In this document: positions 8,243-16,195 of the stretch, piece by piece
Position numbering within the stretch: position 1 is the stretch's first letter
Layout: every line of letters begins with the position of its first letter
DNA from: Litoreibacter meonggei
GTDB lineage: Bacteria; Pseudomonadota; Alphaproteobacteria; Rhodobacterales; Rhodobacteraceae
NCBI RefSeq assembly: GCF_003663885.1
Contig: NZ_RCCE01000012.1
Location: 1 to 32,915, forward strand
Reading direction: 5' to 3'
Length of the DNA stretch: 32,915 nt
The notes under the pieces: model-generated
What the model was told of the DNA's origin: nothing
Databases searched by the model: none
Seen by the model: the letters and a program-made list of their open reading frames with translations, nothing else
Position numbers and translations under genes: made by a program

Positions 8243-10522
8243 TTAGCCGTAGCTTGAGACATCAGAGCCCGCGAGCGCTGCTATGTTGAGCAGATCTCGG
8301 ACTGAGACGCCGGGTGTGACGATATGGGCGCGATTGCCCATACCCATCAGAATTGGGCCAACCTCCATGCCACCTGCCGCACATTTGAGCAGGTTGCGTG
8401 CCGCTCCTGCGGCGTCGGTGTTGGCGTAGATCAAAACATTGGCGCGACCGGTCAGGCGGTTTTGCGGGAACAGACGTCCGCGCAGTTCCGGGTCCAATGC
8501 GGCATCAGTGTGCATTTCGCCCTCATAGGCGAAATCCAGATTTTGGGCGTCGAGTATATCAAGCGCAGCCCGCATGACGCGACCAGACGCACAATCGCGG
8601 TTGCCGAACTGGGAACCGGAACACAGGGCGATGTTTGGCTCTAGCCCGAAGCGGCGCACATGGCGCGCTGCCGATATGACCGTGGTGGCCAATGTCTGGG
8701 GAGTCTGTTCGGTGTTGATATGGGTATCGGCCACAAAGAGCGGGCCTTCGTCGAGGATCGTCAAGGACAAGGCCGCAACAGGTTTTAATGTTTCGGTTTC
8801 AAGCATTTGTTGCACATAGTTGAGGTGCCACAAATACTGTCCGAAAGTTCCGCAGATCATGCTGTCCGCGTCACCACGATCTACCATGACGGCGGCAATT
8901 GCCGTGGTGTTGGTCCGCATGACGGCCTTGGCCAGATCCGGCGTGACGCCGCTGCGCTCCATCCGTTGATGGTAGCTTTGCCAGTAATCGCGGTAGCGGG
9001 GGTCGTTCTCGGGGTTCACGATTGCGAAATCGCGACCCGGTTTGATCGTCAAACCAGCACGTTGAATGCGCGCCTCGATGATGTCGGGACGCCCGATCAG
9101 GATCGGTGTGTCGACTGTCTCTTCAATCATCGCTTGCGCAGTGTGAATGACGCGCTCGTCCTCGCCTTCCGCAAACACGATCTTGCGCTTTGCCTGCCGT
9201 GCGGCGGCAAACACCTGCCGCATCAGGAGCGATGATTTGTAAACCTGCGCATCCAGCTCGCGTTCATAGGCGTCGAGGTCGATCTCCTTCTGGGCCACGC
9301 CGGATGCAATCGCGGCCTTCGCAACGGCAAGGGCGATCGTGGGCAACAACCGCGGATCGAACGGCTTCGGGATCAGGTATTCCGGTCCGAACGTGAGCGT
9401 TTCGCCTTTGTAGGCTTGTCCTACTTCAGCGGATGTGGTGGCGCGCGCAAGCGAGGCAATCGCTTCGACACAGGCCAGCTTCATTTCGTCGTTGATATCG
9501 CTTGCCGCGACATCCAGCGCACCGCGGAAGATGAACGGGAAGCACAACACGTTGTTAACTTGATTGGGGAAGTCAGAGCGCCCCGTGGCGATCATCGCAC
9601 CGGGCGACGCCTTGCGGGCTTCGGTCGGCATGATCTCGGGCGTCGGATTTGCGAGCGCAAAGATGATCGGGTTCGGCGCCATTTTCTTGACCAACTCGGC
9701 CTTCAACAGGCCGGGGCCGGACAGGCCCAAGAACAAATCGGCCCCTTCAAGGGCGCCCGCAAGAGTTGTTCCCACGTCGGCCGAGGAGAATTCCATTTGC
9801 TCGGGGCACACGTCGGTGCGGTCCTTGTGCAGCACGCCGTCCTTGTCGAACAGCGTGATGGACTTGGCTGGCACGCCCATTTTGCGCAACATGGTGTGGC
9901 AGGCAATGCCCGCGGCCCCAGCTCCAAGGCCGACGACACGGATATCTTCGGGCTTTTTCTTTGCCAGACGCAACGCATTGGTGGCAGCCGCCGCTACGAC
10001 GATAGCAGTTCCGTGTTGGTCGTCGTGAAATACTGGGATGTTCATCCGCTCGCGGCAAATCCGCTCCACGATGAAGCAGTCGGGGGCTTTGATGTCTTCA
10101 AGGTTGATCGCGCCGAAGGTCGGCTCCAGCTTGCACACCAGATCGGCAAGGGCCTCGGGGTCAGCTTCATCGACCTCGATGTCGAAGCAATCCAGTCCGG
10201 CAAACTTCTTGAACAGGACGGCTTTGCCTTCCATAACCGGCTTCGAGGCCTGCGCGCCGATATTGCCAAGGCCCAGCACGGCTGTACCGTTCGAGATGAC
10301 AGCGACCAGATTGCCTTTCGCGGTGTAGCGCACGGCATCAAGCGGGTTGGCCGCGATTTCGGTGCAGGCTTCGGCCACGCCCGGTGAATAAGCACGGGCC
10401 AGATCACGACCTGTTGCCATGGGCTTGGTTGGGCGGATTTCCAGTTTTCCCGGTTTCGGGAACTCGTGATAGTCCAGCGCTGCCTGACGTTCAGCAGCTA
10501 CGTTTTCTTTGTCGAGTGCCAT
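8243..10522 (-). CDS. maeB: NADP-type malic enzyme fused to a phosphotransacetylase-like domain
   Basis: Oxidatively decarboxylates malate to pyruvate and CO2. The 759-residue product has an N-terminal malic enzyme half (about 1-430) with [47 protein letters not shown] and the dinucleotide-binding [12 protein letters not shown], then a C-terminal half (about 430-759) resembling phosphotransacetylase. In characterised MaeB proteins this second half is a regulatory domain responding to acetyl-CoA, not an active enzyme. Start ATG 10522 follows a run of G's (AAGGGGGGT); an upstream in-frame ATG at 10573 has no better site. It lies just downstream of the bhc genes on the same strand but is separated by 275 bases containing a large stem-loop, so probably its own transcript. 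Cofactor preference is inferred from the architecture. Confidence 0.93.
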   Translation of the reverse strand: MALDKENVAAERQAALDYHEFPKPGKLEIRPTKPMATGRDLARAYSPGVAEACTEIAANPLDAVRYTAKGNLVAVISNGTAVLGLGNIGAQASKPVMEGKAVLFKKFAGLDCFDIEVDEADPEALADLVCKLEPTFGAINLEDIKAPDCFIVERICRERMNIPVFHDDQHGTAIVVAAAATNALRLAKKKPEDIRVVGLGAGAAGIACHTMLRKMGVPAKSITLFDKDGVLHKDRTDVCPEQMEFSSADVGTTLAGALEGADLFLGLSGPGLLKAELVKKMAPNPIIFALANPTPEIMPTEARKASPGAMIATGRSDFPNQVNNVLCFPFIFRGALDVAASDINDEMKLACVEAIASLARATTSAEVGQAYKGETLTFGPEYLIPKPFDPRLLPTIALAVAKAAIASGVAQKEIDLDAYERELDAQVYKSSLLMRQVFAAARQAKRKIVFAEGEDERVIHTAQAMIEETVDTPILIGRPDIIEARIQRAGLTIKPGRDFAIVNPENDPRYRDYWQSYHQRMERSGVTPDLAKAVMRTNTTAIAAVMVDRGDADSMICGTFGQYLWHLNYVQQMLETETLKPVAALSLTILDEGPLFVADTHINTEQTPQTLATTVISAARHVRRFGLEPNIALCSGSQFGNRDCASGRVMRAALDILDAQNLDFAYEGEMHTDAALDPELRGRLFPQNRLTGRANVLIYANTDAAGAARNLLKCAAGGMEVGPILMGMGNRAHIVTPGVSVRDLLNIAALAGSDVSSYG

Positions 10523-10797
10523 TGGACCCCCCTTTATTATTCTTCTCGAAAGCCGACATGCTGAGTGGCCCATAGGCTTGGTTTCGGATCGTCGCGTTAG
10601 CGCGCGCGTAAGTAGTCAAGTACGTCGACAGCACTCTCCACCGATCACATAATCGGATGGAACAGCTACGTGGACTTGGATTGCGTAGATTGCCCGACGG
10701 CGTGAAACGTCTCGTGGCTTTCAGTGCGAGTTTCGGGAGCTGGCACTCGACCAAGTCACGAACGGTGTCGTGATCTGGTGCCAACCTCCCGAAGCCA
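10523..10797. other. Intergenic region between bhcD and maeB
   Basis: This 275-base gap carries the large stem-loop listed separately and must hold any independent maeB promoter on the minus strand. An open frame crosses it in another phase but has low-complexity Arg/Ser-rich sequence and no recognisable family. No RNA gene or clear promoter boxes were seen. Confidence 0.5.
10731..10794 (-). terminator. Large interrupted stem-loop after bhcD
   Basis: Nested complementary blocks: TTCGGGAG (10732-10739) with CTCCCGAA (10786-10793); TGGCAC (10741-10746) with GTGCCA (10778-10783); TCACGA (10756-10761) with TCGTGA (10768-10773). Together they form a 60-base structure with 20 paired positions per the three blocks, starting 4 bases beyond the bhcD stop codon. 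No T-run follows on the minus strand, so it could be a factor-dependent terminator or a 3'-end-protecting structure. Confidence 0.6.
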
Positions 10798-11763
10798 TTA
10801 GAAATCGACGTCGATTGCGACGCCTTTTTGGACCGCCAGCTCGACGACGCTTGCGGCGACCGCCAAATCTTGAAGGCCGACGCCGGTGCCGTCGAACAGC
10901 GTGATTTCATCGTCAGACGCGCGGCCTTTGTCGGTGCCGTTGATCACTGCGCCGAGCTGGTGCACGTCGCTTTCCTTGATCAAACCTTGGGCGACGGCAT
11001 GTTGCGCCTCGCCGATGCTGACGGATTGCGCGACCTCGTCGGTGAAGACCGTGGCGCGGGCGAGCAGGGCGGCCTCAACCTCTTGCTTGCCCTTGGTGTC
11101 GGTGCCCATGCAGGCGATATGTGTGCCGGGTGCAATGTGGTCGGCCATGATGGTCGGCGCAAAGGTGGAGGTGATGGAAATCACCACGTCGGCCTCACGC
11201 ATGCCTTCCAGCTCGACCGCTTCAAACGGAAGGCCTGCTTCATTGGCAATTTTCTCAATATTGGGCAGCATCTCAGGGTGGTAGTTCCAACCGATGACTT
11301 TCTCGAACTGGCGCTGTTCAAGGGCGGCGCGCAGCTGGAATGTTGCCTGATGGCCGGCCCCCACCATGCCCATGACCTTCGCGTCCTTGCGGGCCAGATG
11401 CTTGATCGACACCGATGACGCGGCGGCGGTGCGCAGGGCGGTCAAAAGGTTTCCGCCGACCATGGCGCTGACCATGCCAGTGTCTGGATCGAACAGGAAG
11501 ATCGTGGACTGGTGGTTGATGTGGCCATGCTTTTCGAGGTTGTTCGGCCAGTAGCCACCCGCCTTCAGGCCAAGCGTCATGCCTGCTTTGTCGAACCCGC
11601 CCTTGAAGCCATAGAGCGCGTCTTCGTGGCCGATGGCTTCGCGAATGACGGGGAAGTTATAGGCGTCTTTGGACGCCATCGCGGCAAACACACCTTCGAC
11701 GGCGTCGAAAGCGGCTTCGCGTGTCATAAGATCGGCAATTTCGCGTTCTGGAACGATCAACAT
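10798..11763 (-). CDS. bhcD: Iminosuccinate reductase of the beta-hydroxyaspartate cycle
   Basis: Ornithine cyclodeaminase/mu-crystallin-fold protein of 321 residues. Visible features are the nucleotide-binding GMVGAGHQA (about 132-140), the family motif LTALRTAA (108-114) and a C-terminal DEITLFDGTGVGLQDLAVA stretch. The family includes ornithine cyclodeaminase, alanine dehydrogenase and ketimine reductases, so the fold alone does not give the substrate. Its place as fourth gene of a bhcABCD set with divergent bhcR, the published order in Paracoccus denitrificans, identifies it as the enzyme reducing iminosuccinate to aspartate, regenerating the amino donor for BhcA. An AGAGGA Shine-Dalgarno supports ATG 11763. 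It is separated from bhcC by 65 bases with a perfect hairpin. Confidence 0.9.
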   Translation of the reverse strand: MLIVPEREIADLMTREAAFDAVEGVFAAMASKDAYNFPVIREAIGHEDALYGFKGGFDKAGMTLGLKAGGYWPNNLEKHGHINHQSTIFLFDPDTGMVSAMVGGNLLTALRTAAASSVSIKHLARKDAKVMGMVGAGHQATFQLRAALEQRQFEKVIGWNYHPEMLPNIEKIANEAGLPFEAVELEGMREADVVISITSTFAPTIMADHIAPGTHIACMGTDTKGKQEVEAALLARATVFTDEVAQSVSIGEAQHAVAQGLIKESDVHQLGAVINGTDKGRASDDEITLFDGTGVGLQDLAVAASVVELAVQKGVAIDVDF

Positions 11764-11787
11764 GGGCTATTTCCTCTGGAGTGTGTG

Positions 11788-11821
11788 CGCCCGCATGCAC
11801 CTTTGGCGGCGCATGCGGGCG
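11788..11821 (-). other. Intercistronic hairpin between bhcC and bhcD
   Basis: CGCCCGCATGC (11788-11798) and GCATGCGGGCG (11811-11821) are perfectly complementary: an 11-bp stem with a 12-base loop filling most of the 65-base bhcC-bhcD gap. It has no T-run on the minus strand. It may stabilise the upstream message or trim bhcD expression. Confidence 0.65.
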
Positions 11822-11828
11822 TCTTGTT

Positions 11829-12992
11829 TTAGTAGGCTTTGCCGCGGGCCGAGACGGGCCACAGGGTCTCGACCTTGCCGTTACGGACACCGACATACCA
11901 GTCATGCACGTTGCAGGTCGGGTCGCAGTGACCGGGAACCAGCTTCAGCTTGTCGTTGACCTTCAAGACACCCTTGGGGTCCTTGATCACGCCATGCTCG
12001 TCGGAGCATTTGAAATATTCCACATCATCGCGGCCATAGACCACGGGCAAACCACTGTCGACGGACTGGGCTTTGAGGCCCGCGTCAACAACGGCCAACT
12101 CTGCTTTGGCGTGGCTCATCACGGAGGTCAGGATGAACAGTGCGTTCTCCCATTCGCCTTGGTCGATGCGCTTGCCGTCCTTGTCGAGGATACGTCCGTA
12201 ATCGGCATCCATGAACGCGTAGGAGCCGCATTGCAGTTCGTTGAAAACGCCGGAATTGCCTTCAAAGTAGTAAGACCCGGTGCCGCCGCCGCCGACGATG
12301 TCACACTCAAGGCCAACGGATTTCAGGCCGGTGATGGCGTCTGCCACTTGCGCGACTGCAATGTCGATCTTGGCTTTGCGGTCGTCATACGAGTCCATGT
12401 GCTGCATAGCGCCTTGATAGGCTTGCAGACCCGCGAACTTGAGGCCCTCTGCTGCGTCGATCAGCTTGGCGATGTTGACCACGTCTTGTGTGGTGGTCAC
12501 GCCGCAGCGACCGGCCCCGCAGTCGATTTCCACAACACATTCGATCTGCGTGCCATGCTTTACCGCAGCAGCCGACAGGTTGGCGACGTTGTCAGGATCA
12601 TCCACACACACGATCGTACGCGCGCCCAGCAGGGGCAGGCGGGCGAGACGGTCGATTTTCGCGGGCTGTGTCACCTGGTTGGACACCATCACATCCTTGA
12701 TGCCACCGCGCGCGAAGACTTCCGCTTCGGACACTTTCTGGCAGCACACGCCGACAGATCCGCCAAGCTTTTCTTGCAGCAGGGCCACGTCGACGGATTT
12801 GTGCATCTTGCCGTGGACGCGGTGACGGACACCCATCTCCTTGGCGAAGTTGCCCATCTTGACGATGTTGCGCTCCAGCGCGTCCAGATCCAGTACAAGG
12901 CAAGGCGTCTGGATATCGGCCTCGTCCATACCGGGCAGAGCGGGGACGTCATAGCCGACTTCGAGGTCTTTAAAATCTACATGTGTGTTCAT
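11829..12992 (-). CDS. bhcC: beta-Hydroxyaspartate aldolase
   Basis: PLP enzyme of 387 residues with the D-threonine aldolase/alanine racemase-like fold. In the BHAC it joins glycine and glyoxylate into erythro-beta-hydroxyaspartate. Features are the N-terminal TPCLVLDLDALERNI, the probable PLP lysine Lys62 in HRVHGKMHKS, and a C-terminal metal-site pattern His355-x-Asp357 in GHCDPTCNVHDWYVG, matching the divalent-metal His/Asp of D-threonine aldolases. On sequence alone this could be called a D-threonine or 3-hydroxy-D-aspartate aldolase; the neighbours bhcA, bhcB, bhcD and bhcR decide the role. AGGGAG lies upstream of ATG 12992; only 14 bases separate it from bhcB, so translation is probably coupled in one transcript. 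Confidence 0.93.
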   Translation of the reverse strand: MNTHVDFKDLEVGYDVPALPGMDEADIQTPCLVLDLDALERNIVKMGNFAKEMGVRHRVHGKMHKSVDVALLQEKLGGSVGVCCQKVSEAEVFARGGIKDVMVSNQVTQPAKIDRLARLPLLGARTIVCVDDPDNVANLSAAAVKHGTQIECVVEIDCGAGRCGVTTTQDVVNIAKLIDAAEGLKFAGLQAYQGAMQHMDSYDDRKAKIDIAVAQVADAITGLKSVGLECDIVGGGGTGSYYFEGNSGVFNELQCGSYAFMDADYGRILDKDGKRIDQGEWENALFILTSVMSHAKAELAVVDAGLKAQSVDSGLPVVYGRDDVEYFKCSDEHGVIKDPKGVLKVNDKLKLVPGHCDPTCNVHDWYVGVRNGKVETLWPVSARGKAY

Positions 12993-13006
12993 TGCGTGAA
13001 CTCCCT

Positions 13007-13957
13007 TTACTTAAGCCATGGCAGAATATCGAGATCGACATTCCCACCCGTGATGATGATACCGACCCGCTTGCCCGCGAACCGCTCTTTGTTTTTCAGG
13101 ATCGTCGCCAGCGGCACCGAGGAGCTGGCTTCCATGACGACCCGCAGATGCTTCCATGTCAGTTTCATCGCGTCGATGATTTCTTCTTCGCTTGCGGTCA
13201 GAATATCGGTCACGTGGTTCGAAACGAAGTGCCATGTCAGGTCTTTCAGAGGCACCAGCAGACCATCAGCGATGGTTTTTGGTGCATCGTCAGCGATGAT
13301 ATGGCCAGCCTTGAAGCTGCGATAGGCGTCGTCGGCTTGTTCCGGCTCTGCCGCGATGATCTGCGTTTCCGGCGCTTGGTTTGACAGGGTCAAACAGGTG
13401 CCCGAGATCATCCCGCCGCCGCCGATAGGGGCCATCACGATATCCAGCCCGTCGGTCTGCTCCATGAACTCCCGCGCGCAGGTGCCTTGGCCGGCAATTA
13501 CGCGCGGGTCGTTGTAAGGGTGGACGAAATCACCACCGGTTTCGGCCTGCACCTTGGCAAAGGTCTCTTCGCGTGACGATGTCGACGGCTCGCATTCGGT
13601 GATCACGCCGCCATAGCGGCGCACGGTGTCTTTCTTGGCCTGTGGGGCCGTGCGTGGCATGACCACGTTGCACGGGATGCCACGACGGCTTGCCGCATAG
13701 CTGAGGCAGGACGCGTGGTTGCCCGACGAGTGTGTCGCCACACCCAGCTTGGCTTGGCTCTCATCCAGCCCGAACACTGCATTGCTGGCACCGCGCACCT
13801 TGAAGGCGCCCGGTGTCTGGAAGTTCTCGCATTTGAAGAACAGCTGCGCGCCGGTCAGCTCGTTGAGGTAATCCGAGGTCCGCACCGGGGTGCGCTGGAT
13901 ATACGGCTCAATGCGCGTGTGGGCGTCCAGCATGTCTTGATAGGTTGGAATATACAT
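13007..13957 (-). CDS. bhcB: beta-Hydroxyaspartate dehydratase
   Basis: Fold-type II PLP enzyme of 316 residues, resembling serine racemase and threonine dehydratase. In the BHAC it dehydrates erythro-beta-hydroxyaspartate to iminosuccinate. The PLP-binding lysine is Lys53 in PGAFKVRGA, the substrate loop SSGNH is at 77-81, and the phosphate-binding glycine loop appears as PIGGGGMISG. It lacks a C-terminal ACT domain, so it is not a biosynthetic IlvA. Position between bhcA and bhcC, with 21 bases to bhcA, supports the BHAC role; without that context it would be annotated threonine/serine dehydratase. ATG 13957 lies behind a GGGAGGAG-type ribosome site. Confidence 0.93.
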   Translation of the reverse strand: MYIPTYQDMLDAHTRIEPYIQRTPVRTSDYLNELTGAQLFFKCENFQTPGAFKVRGASNAVFGLDESQAKLGVATHSSGNHASCLSYAASRRGIPCNVVMPRTAPQAKKDTVRRYGGVITECEPSTSSREETFAKVQAETGGDFVHPYNDPRVIAGQGTCAREFMEQTDGLDIVMAPIGGGGMISGTCLTLSNQAPETQIIAAEPEQADDAYRSFKAGHIIADDAPKTIADGLLVPLKDLTWHFVSNHVTDILTASEEEIIDAMKLTWKHLRVVMEASSSVPLATILKNKERFAGKRVGIIITGGNVDLDILPWLK

Positions 13958-13978
13958 CTGTCTCTCCTCCCGTCGGCC

Positions 13979-15157
13979 TTATTTGCCTGCCGCCGGATTG
14001 GTGCGATAGTACTCTTGCGCCGCGGCGACGCCAGAGCCGAGTTTCACATCCAGACCCAGATCAACCATGCACATCTCTGCCGTGGCCAAACCGCTCAGCG
14101 TCATCACGTCTGTCAGGCTGCCCAAGTGGCCGATGCGGAAAACCTTGCCCGCAACTTCGCCCAGACCCACACCGAAGGCCACGTCGTATTTGTCAGCCGC
14201 ATGGGTCACGATATCGGTGGCGTTGAAACCTTCCGGCGTGCGGATCGCGCTGACCGTGTCGGAATACAGATCAGGCGAGGCGGCGCACAGCTCCAGCCCC
14301 CAAGCCGAAACGGCCTTGCGGACACCTTCGGCGATGCGGTGGTGGCGTGCGAACACGTTTTCCAGACCCTCGTCCAGCAGCATGTCGAGCGACAGTTTCA
14401 AGCCGTTCATCAGGCCAACTGGCGGGGTGTATGGGAATGCGTTGGCGTCGTAACCCTTTTGCATGTCTTTGATATCAAAGAACGTACGCGGCAAAGTTGC
14501 GTTCGCGGATGCCGCGATTGCTTTGCTGGAGAAGCCGATGATCGCCAGACCTGCTGGCAACATGAAGCCTTTTTGCGAACCGGTGATGGCGATGTCCACG
14601 CCCCACTCGTCGAAGCGGAAGTCCATCGACGCGATGGAGCTAACACCATCTACGAACAGCATGGCAGGGTGACCCGCCGCGTCGAGCGCTTTGCGCACGG
14701 CTGCGATGTCGGATTTTACGCCTGTTGCAGTTTCATTATGCGTGGCCAGCACGACTTTGATCTCGTGGTTTTTGTCGGCTTTCAGGATTTCTTCGTATTT
14801 TCCGGCAGGAACGCCTTCGCCCCAAGGGGTTTCAACGATGTGCACGTCCAACCCATGGCGTTGGCACATGTCGATCCAGCGATGCGAGAACATGCCGTTG
14901 CGCGCGGCCAGAACCTTGTCGCCTTTGTTCAGCGTGTTCGACAGCGCCGTTTCCCAGCCGCCAGTGCCGGTTGACGGGAAGATAAAGATTTTCGCGTCTT
15001 TCGATTTCAAAACCTGACGAACACCATCAAGGCAGGGGTGCAGGATTTTGCCAAAGGTCGGCGAGCGGTGGTCGATCGTTGGCATATAGCAGGCTTGGCG
15101 CACTGCTTCTGGCATGTTGGTCGGGCCGGGAATGAATACGGGGTTCTGGAAGCTCAT
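13979..15157 (-). CDS. bhcA: Aspartate-glyoxylate aminotransferase
   Basis: Class V PLP aminotransferase of 392 residues, cytoplasmic. In the BHAC it transfers the amino group of aspartate to glyoxylate, giving glycine and releasing oxaloacetate as the net product. The N-terminus FIPGPTNMPEAV and the PLP lysine Lys196 in ITGSQKGFMLPAG are typical of the alanine-glyoxylate/serine-glyoxylate aminotransferase group. The same group contains PucG-type ureidoglycine-glyoxylate aminotransferases, which matters because uglY is nearby, but the complete bhcABCD-bhcR context favours BhcA. First gene of the operon, with a near-ideal AAGGAGA Shine-Dalgarno at ATG 15157 and an AT-rich divergent control region upstream. 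Confidence 0.93.
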   Translation of the reverse strand: MSFQNPVFIPGPTNMPEAVRQACYMPTIDHRSPTFGKILHPCLDGVRQVLKSKDAKIFIFPSTGTGGWETALSNTLNKGDKVLAARNGMFSHRWIDMCQRHGLDVHIVETPWGEGVPAGKYEEILKADKNHEIKVVLATHNETATGVKSDIAAVRKALDAAGHPAMLFVDGVSSIASMDFRFDEWGVDIAITGSQKGFMLPAGLAIIGFSSKAIAASANATLPRTFFDIKDMQKGYDANAFPYTPPVGLMNGLKLSLDMLLDEGLENVFARHHRIAEGVRKAVSAWGLELCAASPDLYSDTVSAIRTPEGFNATDIVTHAADKYDVAFGVGLGEVAGKVFRIGHLGSLTDVMTLSGLATAEMCMVDLGLDVKLGSGVAAAQEYYRTNPAAGK

Positions 15158-15325
15158 GATCGTCTCCTTGTAAGCGTCGAGGACAACCTAGGGCCGCTTT
15201 CTTCAAAGGGATATTTTTTTGAAATTGTTTTTTATTTTTACATTATGGTAAATAGTCTAGCATTGTCAGCATGTTGTATTTTTCATGTACTGAATTCGCT
15301 TTTCACATAAAATAGGATGCATCTT
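15158..15325. promoter_or_regulatory. Divergent bhcA/bhcR control region
   Basis: This 168-base region is strikingly AT-rich between GC-rich genes, as expected for back-to-back promoters. It holds two short inverted repeats: TTCAAA (15202-15207) with TTTGAA (15218-15223), 10 bases apart, and TTTAC (15237-15241) with GTAAA (15248-15252), 6 apart. Either could be a BhcR operator. In Paracoccus BhcR binds this intergenic region and glyoxylate weakens binding; the same wiring is inferred here. Confidence 0.75.
15263..15291 (+). promoter_or_regulatory. Candidate bhcR promoter
   Basis: TTGTCA (15263-15268) and TGTACT (15286-15291) are 17 bases apart, a reasonable sigma-70-like pair, and would give a leader of roughly 25-30 bases before the bhcR start. 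Judged by eye; the -10 box is a weak match. Confidence 0.4.
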
Positions 15326-16171
15326 ATGGAATCGCAAAACAATGCCGGAATCAGTCACCGCAAGGCGCGCGGACGGCCACGGGACTGGGATGACAAAAGC
15401 GCTCAGAACACGATCAAGTCGCTTGACCGCGCCATGGAGGTTTTCGAATTTCTGAGCGAAGCGCAGGGCAAAACCCTGACGATGCTGGCGAATGACTTAA
15501 GCCAGTCTCCCGCAACTGTGTACCGGATTTTGGTGACGTTGGAGGGCAGGGGACTGGTTGAGTTCGATCAGATTGATCAAGTCTGGCATGTCGGGCCTAG
15601 AGCTTTCATCATCGGTTCGCGCTTCCTGCGCCGCACCACCCTCGTTGATCGGGCGCGCCCGATCTTGCGCACGCTGATGGAGCAAACCGGAGAGACCGCC
15701 AATCTTGGCATCGAGCAAAACGGTCATGTCCTGTTTGTCAGCCAAGTTGAAACCCATGCCAGCATCCGCGCTTTTTTCCCGCCCGGCACATTGTCGCGGC
15801 TTCATGCCTCCGGAATTGGCAAAGCGCTGCTGTCGCAGATGGAGGACGCTCGCGTCGACAAGTTCCTGACGGACATGCCGCTTGAGAGCTTTACCGAGTT
15901 TACGCTGACACAGCCGGATGCTTTGAAAGCCGACCTAGAGTTGACCCGACAGCGCGGCTATTCCATTGATGGCGAGGAGCGGAATGTGGGGATGCGCTGC
16001 ATCGCGGCGCCTGTGTTCGACATTCACGGGGAGGCGATTGCGGGTATTTCGGTGTCCGGCCCAACGTCGCGGGTCGGGACGGAGGAGATTGCCAATCTGA
16101 GCACGTCCGTGCTGAGCGCTGCGCGCGAGTTGTCAGCGGCAATTGGTGGCGTTGCTCCGGCAGCGCGCTGA
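15326..16171 (+). CDS. bhcR: IclR-family regulator of the beta-hydroxyaspartate cycle
   Basis: DNA-binding regulator of 281 residues: a basic N-terminus (KARGRPRDWDD), a winged helix-turn-helix (about 30-90, SLDRAMEVFEFLS to SPATVYRILVTLEGRGLVE), then the IclR effector-binding domain (about 95-275) with the typical RLHASGIGKALLS and GMRCIAAPVFD stretches. Start ATG 15326 is preferred to ATG 15317 because AGGA (15314-15317) sits 8 bases upstream of it and directly overlaps the earlier ATG. It is divergent from bhcA, as in Paracoccus, where BhcR senses glyoxylate and controls bhcABCD. It ends 24 bases from the convergent uglY. Whether it also controls uglY is unknown. Confidence 0.92.
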   Translation: MESQNNAGISHRKARGRPRDWDDKSAQNTIKSLDRAMEVFEFLSEAQGKTLTMLANDLSQSPATVYRILVTLEGRGLVEFDQIDQVWHVGPRAFIIGSRFLRRTTLVDRARPILRTLMEQTGETANLGIEQNGHVLFVSQVETHASIRAFFPPGTLSRLHASGIGKALLSQMEDARVDKFLTDMPLESFTEFTLTQPDALKADLELTRQRGYSIDGEERNVGMRCIAAPVFDIHGEAIAGISVSGPTSRVGTEEIANLSTSVLSAARELSAAIGGVAPAAR

Positions 16172-16195
16172 GAGGCGGACCGGAGCAGGGTGCGA

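Noticed and set aside
10491-10910. Open frame across the bhcD-maeB gap, considered as a transposase remnant
   Set aside because: Overlaps both flanking genes, Arg/Ser-rich, and I could not identify any transposase motif.
11781-13325. 514-codon open frame on the plus strand
   Set aside because: It lies opposite bhcC and parts of bhcB and bhcD, which have clear family motifs; its His/Asp/Val-rich sequence is typical of the antisense of GC-rich genes.
11829-13957. Annotation as D-threonine aldolase and threonine dehydratase
   Set aside because: Folds permit it, but the complete bhcABCD set with divergent IclR regulator makes the beta-hydroxyaspartate roles far more likely.
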